DNA of 64,000 nucleotides from Bradyrhizobium diazoefficiens (GTDB lineage Bacteria; Pseudomonadota; Alphaproteobacteria; Rhizobiales; Xanthobacteraceae): contig NZ_JAFCJE010000011.1 of the NCBI RefSeq assembly GCF_018131185.1, forward strand, positions 120,807 to 184,806. Reading direction: 5' to 3'. The notes under the pieces are model-generated. The model worked only from the letters and a program-made list of their open reading frames with translations, was not told the origin of the DNA and did not search any database. Each line of letters begins with the position of its first letter. Position 1 is the stretch's first letter. The translations under genes were made by a program, and so were the position numbers. This document shows, in pieces, positions 36,545 through 44,565 of the stretch.

Positions 36545-37072
36545 GACGGCACTGACCGGCTTGGCGACATTACGGTCGCCTGAAGTGCCGCCAAATCGCT
36601 TTCGGTTGAAAGACACGGCACCCGCGCCGGGGACGATCTCAACGTCCTCGAGCCGCAAAGGCCGGCCGTCCGCCCTTTTCAGCTTCGGATACTCAATCGG
36701 ACGTCCCGCCGCGCGATCGAGAAACACGACTTGCGGGCCTTCCGGCTCTGCCAGCCAGTCGTCGCCCCATTTCTTCAGCGCGAGATAGGCCGGGAAGAAA
36801 TCACGTCCTTTCTCGGTGAGGACGTATTCATATCGTCCGGCATGTTCAGGCAATCGGACACGAGTCATGATCCCAGCATCGACCAATTTTTTCAGCCGCG
36901 AACTCAGAATGTTCGGCGCCACGCCGATGTAGAACTCGAATTCGTCGAAGCGCTTCACTCCGTAATACGCTTCGCGCAGGATCAAGATCGACCAGCGATC
37001 GCCAACAACCTCCATAGCCCGAGCCATAGAGCATTCCTTGTTCGCAAGCCGACTTTGCTTCACACCGGACAT
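36524..37072 (-). CDS. HxlR-family regulator 3
   Basis: A 182-residue HxlR protein (ANKECSMARAMEVVGDRWSILILREAYYGVKRFDEF; ILSSRLKKLVDAGIM), with the sensor-position Cys14 and a long C-terminal extension like HxlR 2. ATG at 37072 has AGAAGG six bases upstream. It is convergent with the FAD-subunit gene and upstream of the Bug/CoA-transferase operon region. Because regulators 2 and 4 sit beside the other two operator families, this is the best candidate binder of the 18-bp sites at 40705 and 41773, but that is inference by elimination. Confidence 0.88.
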   Translation of the reverse strand: MSGVKQSRLANKECSMARAMEVVGDRWSILILREAYYGVKRFDEFEFYIGVAPNILSSRLKKLVDAGIMTRVRLPEHAGRYEYVLTEKGRDFFPAYLALKKWGDDWLAEPEGPQVVFLDRAAGRPIEYPKLKRADGRPLRLEDVEIVPGAGAVSFNRKRFGGTSGDRNVAKPVSAVSRGKRK

Positions 37073-37351
37073 AGCCATCCTTCTGCCGCCAATATCAGCT
37101 CTACCATATTGATGCCGAATTCGCGCATGTCCAGCGCTACTCTCGCAATCTACCTCGGACCGAGCTGCAGAAACAGCTCAATCAGGATTTTTGCGGCCCC
37201 GGCCATGAAAGGCTGCGCCCGGCAGGACCGCGCCGGCGGGGGCGTTCTCAGGCGGTAAACGACGTGGATCTCCATGTCCCACGCACGTTGTCGGGAACAT
37301 GGACTTGGAGCTCCGTCGGCTTGATGCAGCCAATAGAGGACGATCGATTGC

Positions 37352-38338
37352 CTATTGCAATTTCAGGGACATCGACCCGATGACCCTGAGATACTTCTCA
37401 CGCTCGCTTTTGAAGAACGTCATTGCCTGAGACACGTCCATGGGCGCGACCGGTCGCGCGGCGCTGGCCTTGATTCTTTCGACATTCTCATCGCTCGCGC
37501 TCCAGACGTTCATTGCCCTATTCAAGCGCGCGACGACCTCGTCAGGCGTATCCGGCGCCGCGAACAGCGCAGACCAGATGCTGTACTCGAATCTGCCAAC
37601 GCTCGCGCTTTCGCTGATGGTCGGCACCATGGGTAACATCGGATTGCGCTCCGCGCTAGCGACGGCAATCGCCTTGAGCTCTCCGGTCCGGATGAGGCTC
37701 AGCGCTCCAGTGCCCATGGGGACAAAGGCGAGGTCAATATGCCCCCCCAGCAGGTCTGCGATCACCGGCGCGGCGCCCTTGTACGGGACTTCCAGGAATT
37801 TTGCCCCCGTCCGCTGCTGGAAGTCGGCTCCGACGACCTGTGACGAAGAACCGGACCCCCAATGCGCAAGGGTCAATTCCTTGCCGTCCGGCTTGAGCGC
37901 ATAGTCGACAAGCTCATCTGCCGACTTGAAGGAATGGGCTCTGCTCGACACCAGCAGGAAATCGGAATCGCCCACGATGCCGATGAGCTTGAACTTTGCT
38001 GGGTCGTACTTCGCCGATGGCAAGGTGACTGGCGCCGTGATGAAGTCCGAACCTGTGGTACCCAGCAGCGTATAACCGTCTGCCGGAGCCTTCAGTACAG
38101 CGCTCACAGCAATCGAACCATTCGCTCCCGGAACATTCTCCGTCACGAAGGATTTGCCGAGATCCCGCTCCATCACCACGTTCGCGGCGCGGATTGATAC
38201 GTCCGCCGGCCCGCCGGCGGGGAACGCCACTTTTACGGTGATGGGCTTGGCGGGGAAGTCCTGTGCGACTGACGGCTCCGTCGCCCAAATCAAAAGCAAC
38301 GCAGCGCTCAGCAACGGTCTCTTCATGCAACCTTTCAT
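37352..38338 (-). CDS. Bug-family (TctC) tripartite-tricarboxylate-type binding protein
   Basis: A 328-residue periplasmic binding protein of the Bug/TctC family, signal peptide KRPLLSAALLLIWATEPSVAQ, then FPAKPITVKVAFPAGGPADVSIRAA and YTLLGTTGSDF. It would bind a carboxylate, for example an aromatic or dicarboxylic acid. Bug proteins usually work with TctAB membrane partners, which are not near; many orphans exist in proteobacteria. GGGAGG six bases before ATG 38338 decides the start. It is the last gene of a run of same-strand genes with hydratase and CoA transferase. Confidence 0.9.
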   Translation of the reverse strand: MKGCMKRPLLSAALLLIWATEPSVAQDFPAKPITVKVAFPAGGPADVSIRAANVVMERDLGKSFVTENVPGANGSIAVSAVLKAPADGYTLLGTTGSDFITAPVTLPSAKYDPAKFKLIGIVGDSDFLLVSSRAHSFKSADELVDYALKPDGKELTLAHWGSGSSSQVVGADFQQRTGAKFLEVPYKGAAPVIADLLGGHIDLAFVPMGTGALSLIRTGELKAIAVASAERNPMLPMVPTISESASVGRFEYSIWSALFAAPDTPDEVVARLNRAMNVWSASDENVERIKASAARPVAPMDVSQAMTFFKSEREKYLRVIGSMSLKLQ

Positions 38339-38371
38339 TCTGGACCTCCCAAAGCCCGGTCCGTTCCCGCG

Positions 38372-38500
38372 CTATGAAGCTGCGACAAGGAACGCAACGA
38401 ACGTTATGATTGTGACACTCCAACCCATCATGATGATCGTCCAAGGCTGCGGCGCACCCTCGGTCTGCTTGAACTCCATGCCTCCATCAATTTGCACCAT
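38372..38500 (-). CDS. Small membrane protein, 42 residues
   Basis: A short frame directly upstream of the Bug gene with AGGAG ten bases before its ATG. A single strongly hydrophobic segment (TIIMMGWSVTIITFVAFLVAA) closes the protein, preceded by a polar N-terminus with MEFKQTEGAPQPW. It has no homologue I recognise. It occupies the place where a small TctB-like membrane component might lie but is far too short to be one. A real small protein is plausible from spacing, composition and ribosome site. Confidence 0.45.
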   Translation of the reverse strand: MVQIDGGMEFKQTEGAPQPWTIIMMGWSVTIITFVAFLVAAS

Positions 38501-38621
38501 CGGCTGGACACTCCTGATAGAGCGTCGGTCGTCGGACAACGAACGAAGAGCCACGTCTCAAAGGTGTTGCTGGAGCTAATCTCGCCCGCGGTTTCAACCG
38601 ACCTGACGGCCGAAATCGAGT

Positions 38622-39848
38622 TCAGGTGGAAAGAGCGGCGCGCGGATGCGAGACGAGAACTCCGGCATCGCTCAGGCGTTTCAACTCCGCTTCGCTGATG
38701 CCAAGCTCGCCGAAGACCGCTGCGTTGTGCTCGCCCTGGAAAGCGGGCGCGCCGATCGGCGTCAACTCATCCACCGAGAACCGCCACGGCCGTCCCGGCA
38801 GGCGATATTCGCCACCACTGCGATCAGGAACGTGCTGCACCGCGCCCCAGTAATCGCTCCAATCCGACGCCGTAAGCTCCTTGATCGACCGGATCTCGCC
38901 CATCGCGATCTTGGCCTCATCGAACTGCGCGTCGAGGGTCGCCATATCCGGAAAAGTCAATATCCAGGATTGAATCATCTGGTGCAGCAGGCCGAAATTG
39001 AGACGGCGCGCTGCCGCGGAGGAAAACCTCGGATCGTCCAGAAGATCGACCCGACGCATGGCGCGCAACCAGGATGGAAAGGTCCGGCTACCGACGATGC
39101 TCGTGGCAACCGTGAACTCCTCGCCTTCCGGTCCCGTGAAGAAAGAACAGTCGGTGGCCCCAAGCACCGCAGGCTCCGCACCAATGTCGTCGTCCGAAAG
39201 GTCGACATGCGCGCGCTCGTTGACCGCGAGCAGGGTTGCTGCCATCGCGACATCGATGTATTGGCCCTGCCCGGTTTTCTGCCGGCTGTTCAACGCCGCA
39301 AGAATCGCGATCACCGCCTGCAGTCCCGCATAGACGTCGGCATGCGACAGGCTGTCTGTCCGCGGTTCGGTCAGCGCGCTACCGTAGTGACGGACGCTGT
39401 TTTCGGTGAAGCCGGCCTCGGCCTGCACGGTCGGTGCGTAGGCCATCCGGCTACGCCAAGGGCCGCCCTGACCATAGCCGGTAATGGACGCATAGATCAG
39501 GCGCGGGTTGCGCCTGGACAGGGTTTCGTAATCGAGGCCGAAGAACCCCAGCGTGCCTGCACGGAAATTCTCGACGATAATGTCTGCCGTATCGCAGAGC
39601 TTCAGCGCCAGTTCGTACGCTCCGGGAACGTTGAGATTGATGCTGACATTGCGTTTGCCGGCATTTTGCTGGGCGTAGTAACCTGACATCCCGTCAGTCG
39701 ACGGAAAGGCGAAACGCGAGACATCCGGACTTGGTGGTTCGACCTTGATGACCTCGGCCCCAAGATCTTGCAACGTCCGGGCACATAGCGGACCGGCAAG
39801 CACCCGGGAGAAATCGACCACACGGATTCCGCTCAACGGACCACTCAT
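38622..39848 (-). CDS. Family III CoA transferase (CaiB/BaiF-type)
   Basis: A 408-residue CaiB/BaiF family CoA transferase. Family segments are SGIRVVDFSRVLAGPLCARTLQDLGAEVIKVE, and the catalytic Asp is expected in the DSLSHADVYAGLQA region. It moves CoA between carboxylates such as succinate and the pathway acid. The ATG at 39848 nearly overlaps the hydratase stop (TGACATG), indicating co-translation. Together with the Bug protein and hydratase it makes an uptake-activation-hydration sequence. Confidence 0.9.
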   Translation of the reverse strand: MSGPLSGIRVVDFSRVLAGPLCARTLQDLGAEVIKVEPPSPDVSRFAFPSTDGMSGYYAQQNAGKRNVSINLNVPGAYELALKLCDTADIIVENFRAGTLGFFGLDYETLSRRNPRLIYASITGYGQGGPWRSRMAYAPTVQAEAGFTENSVRHYGSALTEPRTDSLSHADVYAGLQAVIAILAALNSRQKTGQGQYIDVAMAATLLAVNERAHVDLSDDDIGAEPAVLGATDCSFFTGPEGEEFTVATSIVGSRTFPSWLRAMRRVDLLDDPRFSSAAARRLNFGLLHQMIQSWILTFPDMATLDAQFDEAKIAMGEIRSIKELTASDWSDYWGAVQHVPDRSGGEYRLPGRPWRFSVDELTPIGAPAFQGEHNAAVFGELGISEAELKRLSDAGVLVSHPRAALST

Positions 39849-39849
39849 G

Positions 39850-40647
39850 TCAGCGCCCCGCGAACTTGGCAAGGCCGGGTCCATTCTTCCGGAATGACGC
39901 CAGGCCAGCCTTCAAATCTTCCGAGGCCCAGATCGGCGCCTGAACTCTAGCCATGGCCTCGTCGGCGGCCGCGACGCCTTCGTTCACAGCGATGTGCGCG
40001 AGTTGCTTCGTCGCCGCGTGCGCCACGGTCGGTCCCTGCGCAAACTCTTCGGCGATCGACATCGTGGCGGTCTCGAGCGACTCCTCCGGGACCGTTAGAT
40101 TGATCAATCCCCACTTCTCCAGCGTCGGCGCATCGTAGCGCCGGGCCAGCATCGACATCTCCTTGGCGCGCTGCGCACCGATCCGCTGCACTTGACGCTG
40201 AATTCCACCCAGCAACGGATGTAGCCCGAGCGTCGCCTCGACCGAGCCGATCTTAGCCGATGAAGCTGCGATGATGTAATCGCACGAGAGCGCGAGCTCG
40301 AGACCGCCCCCGAGGCAAACGCCGTGAACACTGGCGATCAACGGGATTGGCAGCAACTCCATGAAGCGAAGAAATTCGACGCCGTTCAACCGTCGATTTT
40401 CGTTGGCCTGGTCGGCGCTACCCGCTTCCACCCGCTTGTCGAAGATGTCCAGATCTGCCCCGGCGGAGAAATGCCGCAAGCCACTTCGGATGACGATGGC
40501 TCGACTTCCGGCCTGCTGCGCACCCTCCACCTGTTCGACGATCGCGTTGATGAGCTTGGGGCCAAGCAGATTGTATGGCCGATAGACCATCGTCAAAACG
40601 GAGATATTGCCGCGCTGCTCGCGCGTCACCAATGCATCCTCGGACAA
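39850..40647 (-). CDS. Enoyl-CoA hydratase/isomerase-family protein
   Basis: A 265-residue crotonase-fold protein. The oxyanion-hole segments are HFSAGADLDIF and HGVCLGGGLELALSCDYIIA; a Glu in VEATLGLHPLLGG stands at a catalytic-type position. The TTG start has a strong AGGAGG five bases upstream. It is the first gene of an operon with the CoA transferase, and its promoter carries an 18-bp operator identical to that of the fumarylacetoacetase-family gene. Confidence 0.9.
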   Translation of the reverse strand: MSEDALVTREQRGNISVLTMVYRPYNLLGPKLINAIVEQVEGAQQAGSRAIVIRSGLRHFSAGADLDIFDKRVEAGSADQANENRRLNGVEFLRFMELLPIPLIASVHGVCLGGGLELALSCDYIIAASSAKIGSVEATLGLHPLLGGIQRQVQRIGAQRAKEMSMLARRYDAPTLEKWGLINLTVPEESLETATMSIAEEFAQGPTVAHAATKQLAHIAVNEGVAAADEAMARVQAPIWASEDLKAGLASFRKNGPGLAKFAGR

Positions 40648-40704
40648 AGCTGCCTCCTGTACTGATGGCTCTTGCGACCATCCCTTAAGCTGAGACTACA
40701 CGTT

Positions 40705-40722
40705 AACTTTCGTTTTGCAAGT
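40705..40722 (-). promoter_or_regulatory. Shared 18-bp operator over the hydratase promoter
   Basis: AACTTTCGTTTTGCAAGT on the plus strand. On the minus strand it contains -35 TTGCAA (40715-40720), spacer 16, and -10 TAGTCT (40693-40698), giving a leader of about 40 bases to the TTG start. ACTT and AAGT arms form a dyad. It is identical to the site at 41773-41790. Confidence 0.7.
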
Positions 40723-40732
40723 TGCATTTCGC

Positions 40733-41722
40733 TCAGGCCGTCTGGCGCTCAACCCGATTTTTCAAGATCCCGATGCTCTCGACCTCGAGTTCGATGCTGT
40801 CGCCGTGCTCGAGGAACCAACCAAGTTCGAGGCCGCAGCCATTGCCCACAGTACCGGAGCCGATGAACTCGCCCGGCATCAACGTCTCGTCCTGCGTCAC
40901 ATGGGCGATGATTTCCTCGAACGAGAAAAGCATGCCTTCGCTGGCGCCTCGCGACCGGGTCTCCCCGTTGACGCGCGCTTCCATGGTGAGCTTGTAGGGA
41001 TCGCCTATTTCATCTGGCGTCACGATCCAGGGCCCGAGCACGTTGCCGCCATCGAAGCTCTTGCCTTTGGCGGGCCCCAGCTTGCCTTCCATCTCAAGCC
41101 GCTGGGCATCGCGCGCGGAAAAATCATTGAAGATCGTGAACCCGAATATGTGATCGCGCGCTTTCGCTGCAGAGATGTTCGCGCCCCTGTTCTTGGTGAT
41201 GATGCCGAACTCCAACTCGTAGTCCATCATTCGGCTATAGCGCGGCCATCTCACGGTGGTGTTGGGGCCTCCGACGCTGAAGCGGTTCGTGATGTAGTAG
41301 ATCGGCTGCTTGCGATAGATTTCCGGCAGTTCAGGCAGAGGCGCCGCCTGAAGGCGGGCGAGTTCAACGGCATCGCCGGCTTTTCGTGCCTGGAGCTTGA
41401 GGTGTCCAATCGGAGCTTGAACGATGTGCACCGGGAACGACATGCCGTCGCGCATTTGGCGCGGCTCCGGCAGCGGTGCAAGAAGCTCCGATGCGGCGAC
41501 ATCGGACGACAGATCCTGGTCCTGCCCGTATCGACTGAACAGGTCCGACGCTGCATCGAGCGAAGCGTCGCAGTCGTCGATGAGCTCGAGCATTGAATTG
41601 AAAGCCGGATTTGGTTTGCCGGCTCGCTCGGTCGCGGAAGCGAGATCGAACAAACGTGTGTCGCTGGCATGAACTAGCGCGACTTTGCTCCGACCGTTCG
41701 ATCGATAGGTGGCCAACTTCAA
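40733..41722 (-). CDS. Fumarylacetoacetate-hydrolase-family protein
   Basis: A 329-residue FAH-family protein. It begins LKLATYRSNGRSKVALVH and contains the family's metal-binding acids near MDYELEFGIITKNRG and GFTIFNDFSARDAQ, then PWIVTPDEIGDPYKLTMEARVNG. Family members hydrolyse fumarylacetoacetate or related C-C bonds, or decarboxylate or hydrate ring-cleavage products. The start is TTG at 41722: GGGGAGGGG precedes it and the protein then opens like its relatives; the longer frame would run through the promoter. Its 18-bp operator is shared with the hydratase operon it precedes. Confidence 0.88.
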   Translation of the reverse strand: MKLATYRSNGRSKVALVHASDTRLFDLASATERAGKPNPAFNSMLELIDDCDASLDAASDLFSRYGQDQDLSSDVAASELLAPLPEPRQMRDGMSFPVHIVQAPIGHLKLQARKAGDAVELARLQAAPLPELPEIYRKQPIYYITNRFSVGGPNTTVRWPRYSRMMDYELEFGIITKNRGANISAAKARDHIFGFTIFNDFSARDAQRLEMEGKLGPAKGKSFDGGNVLGPWIVTPDEIGDPYKLTMEARVNGETRSRGASEGMLFSFEEIIAHVTQDETLMPGEFIGSGTVGNGCGLELGWFLEHGDSIELEVESIGILKNRVERQTA

Positions 41723-41772
41723 CAGCCCCTCCCCTGATTTGCGTCTTCCTTGTCGATCGAAGCATATCTTAT

Positions 41773-41790
41773 AACTTTCGTTTTGCAAGT
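41773..41790 (-). promoter_or_regulatory. Shared 18-bp operator over the FAH-family promoter
   Basis: AACTTTCGTTTTGCAAGT, identical 18 of 18 to the hydratase site. On the minus strand -35 TTGCAA (41783-41788), spacer 16, -10 TATGCT (41761-41766), leader about 30 bases. Confidence 0.72.
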
Positions 41791-42329
41791 CATACGACAA
41801 GCGGACCAGCGGCGTGTTGTCGACCATTGCATGACTGCCCCCGCATCAGGATGACCGGCATCGTTGCCGACCGTACATGGCCAGCGCATAAGCTTTTGTC
41901 TTATATGCTCTTAATCGGCTCGCCGCCGGTGCCCGTCAGCACGTCTCACCTGGCAGGCCGGGTGGCGGTTATGGCGTTTCACTCTACCAGATCGCCGACG
42001 ATGAGAGCATCGAAGCGATAACCTCACAGGATCCCGTCGTGAAGAACGGCGCCGGTCATGATGAGCACTATCCGATGCGTCATTTGGCGGCTCGGGACTG
42101 AACGCCGCGTCCATCAGTTGCACGAGCGGGGACTTGGCAACTCTGGCATTTGTCGCTCGGACTTGCGCGGTATTCGCGCTCCAATCCAGCGCCAAAATCA
42201 GCCGAGGAAGCAACGGGCTTCTCTTTCCGGCGATCGGCATGACTGAAGAATATGCGACAGACTCATAAGTGGACTGGACGCTGAGACCAATGAGCGTCCA
42301 GTCTGGTTATCCCTGCTATTCCAGAGGCG
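41791..42329. other. Intergenic region, no convincing gene
   Basis: About 540 bp between the FAH-family promoter and the nitronate-monooxygenase-like gene. A minus-strand frame at 41911-42240 lacks a ribosome site, family resemblance and normal composition. The stretch could be a decayed gene remnant. A strong hairpin lies at its right end (42272-42303). Confidence 0.4.
42272..42303 (-). terminator. Strong hairpin at the end of the thiolase/NMO operon
   Basis: Perfect 11-base arms (GACTGGACGCT and AGCGTCCAGTC) with a 10-base loop, 27 bp past the NMO-like stop. No T-run follows on the minus strand, so it is either a non-canonical terminator or a 3-prime stabiliser. Confidence 0.55.
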
Positions 42330-43343
42330 TTAAGCGATTGCGCGTGCCGGGACGGAACCCTTGCCCGCACCGTCGAGGAAGCCCGTCAGCTGCTGCCGGA
42401 TGATGCGTTCCGCATCGGCCATGATGCGATCGATCAGCTCCTTGACGGTCGGGATGTCGTTGATCAGCCCCACGACCATGCCACAGCTCCAGGCCCCCGC
42501 ATCCATGTCGCCGTTTATCATCACCTTCGGGTAGACGCCGGCAACCTGGTCGAGAATGTCCTCGATCTTCAAGCTTGCGCCCTTCTCGCGCTCGATCTCG
42601 AGCAGCTCGTCGACGCCCTTGTTCTTCAGGACGCGTTCGGTGTTCCGCAGCGCGCGCATAACGAGAACGGTGTCAAGCTCGGTCGCCTTGACCAGTGCCT
42701 GCTTCACGTTGTCATGGACAGGCGCCTCCTTGGTGGCGACGAAGCGAGTGCCCATGTTCATGCCGGCCGCCCCCATCGCAAGAGCCGCGACGAGGCTTCG
42801 CGCATCCGCCATGCCGCCCGAGGCGACGAACGGAATCTTGAGCTCATCGGCGGCGCGAGGCAGCAGGATCATGTTCGGCATGTCGTCCTCGCCGGGATGA
42901 CCGCCGCACTCGAAGCCATCGACGCTGACCGCGTCGCAGCCGATCCTTTCGGCCTTCAGCGAATGCCGGACCGAAGTGCACTTATGGATCACCTTGATGC
43001 CGGCCGCCTTCAGCGCCGGCATGTACTCTTCCGGGCTCCGGCCGGCAGTCTCGACCGCCTTGATGCCGCCTTCCTTGATCGCCGCGATGTATTCGGGATA
43101 AGGCGGCGCGGTGAAGCTGGGCAGAAAAGTGAGATTCACGCCAAAAGGCTTGTCGGTCATATCGCGGCATCGCGCGATTTCCTTGGCCAACAGCTCGGGC
43201 GTCTTTTGGGTCAGGCCGGTAATGAGGCCGAGACCGCCGGCGTTCGACACCGCGGCTGCGAGTTCGGCGAACCCCACATAGTGCATCCCGCCCTGGATGA
43301 TCGGATGCTCGATTCCGAACAGTTCAGTAATCGCTGTTTTCAC
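42330..43343 (-). CDS. Nitronate-monooxygenase-family flavoprotein (2-nitropropane dioxygenase type)
   Basis: A 337-residue FMN TIM-barrel protein. It opens ITELFGIEHPIIQGGMHYVG and carries FMN-phosphate segments FVASGGMADARSLVAALAMGAAGMNMGTRF. The family includes nitronate monooxygenase, FabK-like enoyl reductases and IpdC, the flavin oxidoreductase of steroid C/D-ring breakdown. Here it is the last gene of an operon with SDR, two acyl-CoA dehydrogenases and a thiolase (gaps 12-23 bp), which argues for a CoA-thioester or ring-opening role more than detoxification of nitronates. Confidence 0.85.
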   Translation of the reverse strand: MKTAITELFGIEHPIIQGGMHYVGFAELAAAVSNAGGLGLITGLTQKTPELLAKEIARCRDMTDKPFGVNLTFLPSFTAPPYPEYIAAIKEGGIKAVETAGRSPEEYMPALKAAGIKVIHKCTSVRHSLKAERIGCDAVSVDGFECGGHPGEDDMPNMILLPRAADELKIPFVASGGMADARSLVAALAMGAAGMNMGTRFVATKEAPVHDNVKQALVKATELDTVLVMRALRNTERVLKNKGVDELLEIEREKGASLKIEDILDQVAGVYPKVMINGDMDAGAWSCGMVVGLINDIPTVKELIDRIMADAERIIRQQLTGFLDGAGKGSVPARAIA

Positions 43344-43364
43344 GATGAACTCCCGCTGCTTCGC

Positions 43365-44552
43365 TCAATGGATGATTTCGAAAAGCCCCGCCGCGCCCAT
43401 GCCGCCGCCAATGCACATGGTCACGACGCCGTACTTGGCCTTTCGTCGCCGCCCTTCGAGCAGAAGGTGGCCTGTGAGGCGGGCGCCGGTCATGCCATAG
43501 GGATGACCAATCGCGATCGAGCCACCATTGACGTTGAGCTTGTTCGGATCGATGCCGAGCTTGTCCCGGCAATAGATCACCTGAACGGCATAAGCCTCAT
43601 TGAGCTCCCAGAGATCGATGTCGTCGATCTTGAGGTTGTGGCGTTTCAGAAGCCGCGGAATCGCGACGACCGGGCCGATACCCATCTCATCCGGCTCGAC
43701 GCCCGCGGCAACGAAGCCTCGGAAGATACCGAGCGGCTTGAGTCCCTTCTTGGCCGCGATCTTGTCGCTCATGATCACGCATGCCGAAGCGCCGTCCGAA
43801 AGCTGGCTCGCATTGCCCGCACTGATGGTCTTGCCTTCGAACACCGGCTTGATCTTGGCGAGGCCATCTGCGGTCGTGTCGGGACGCGGACCTTCATCCT
43901 TCGTAAGCGTCACTTGCTCGAAGGTGACCTGCTTGGTCTCCTTGTTGACGAGCGCCATTTTGGTCGTGATCGGAACGATCTCCTCATCGAACCGACCACT
44001 TTGAAGAGCAGCCCCGACGCGACGCTGGCTCTCCAGGCTGTATTCATCCTGCTTGTCACGGCCGATCTTGTAGCGCTCGGCGACCGTTTCCGCCGTCTCG
44101 AGCATCGACATGTACATGTCCGGCTTCATCGCCATCAATTCATCGTCGACCATGTGAAACTTGTTCATATGCTCGTTCTGCACCAGGCTGATCGACTCGA
44201 TGCCGCCTCCGATCGCGACGTCCACGCCGTCCAGCATCACGGAACGTGCCGCCACCGCGATCGCCTGCAGGCCAGAGGCGCATTGCCGATCGATCGTCGT
44301 CCCGGCGACGCTCACCGGCATGCCCGCACGGATCGCCCCCTTGCGGGCCACGTTCATCACCATGGTGCCTTGCTGCATGGCGCAGCCCATCACCACGTCT
44401 TCGACTTCACCAGGGGCGATGCCGGCGCGCTTCACTGCCTCGGCCATGACGTGACCGGCCAGGGTCGGCCCCTCGGTATTGTTGAGGGACCCACGGTAAG
44501 CTTTGCCGACCGCCGTGCGAGCGGTGGAAACGATTACTGCTTCAGTCGTCAT
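43365..44552 (-). CDS. Acetyl-CoA acetyltransferase (thiolase)
   Basis: A 395-residue thiolase. The acyl-enzyme Cys91 is in D-R-Q-C-A-S-G, the His is in NGGSIAIGHPYGMTGAR, and the C-terminal catalytic Cys is in CIGGGMGAAGLFE. Thiolases cleave 3-ketoacyl-CoA with CoA. In this operon it is likely the last beta-oxidation step. The ATG at 44552 starts MTTEAVIVSTARTAVG, as expected for the family. It is 13 bp after the small acyl-CoA dehydrogenase gene. Confidence 0.93.
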   Translation of the reverse strand: MTTEAVIVSTARTAVGKAYRGSLNNTEGPTLAGHVMAEAVKRAGIAPGEVEDVVMGCAMQQGTMVMNVARKGAIRAGMPVSVAGTTIDRQCASGLQAIAVAARSVMLDGVDVAIGGGIESISLVQNEHMNKFHMVDDELMAMKPDMYMSMLETAETVAERYKIGRDKQDEYSLESQRRVGAALQSGRFDEEIVPITTKMALVNKETKQVTFEQVTLTKDEGPRPDTTADGLAKIKPVFEGKTISAGNASQLSDGASACVIMSDKIAAKKGLKPLGIFRGFVAAGVEPDEMGIGPVVAIPRLLKRHNLKIDDIDLWELNEAYAVQVIYCRDKLGIDPNKLNVNGGSIAIGHPYGMTGARLTGHLLLEGRRRKAKYGVVTMCIGGGMGAAGLFEIIH

Positions 44553-44565
44553 ATTGCCTCTCTGC

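Noticed and set aside
41911..42240. Possible 109-residue gene
   Set aside because: No ribosome site, Arg/His-rich composition and no family; treated as non-coding or a remnant.
42330..43343. Detoxifying nitronate monooxygenase as a firm name
   Set aside because: The fold is shared by several enzymes, and the operon context (acyl-CoA dehydrogenases, thiolase) fits a CoA pathway better.
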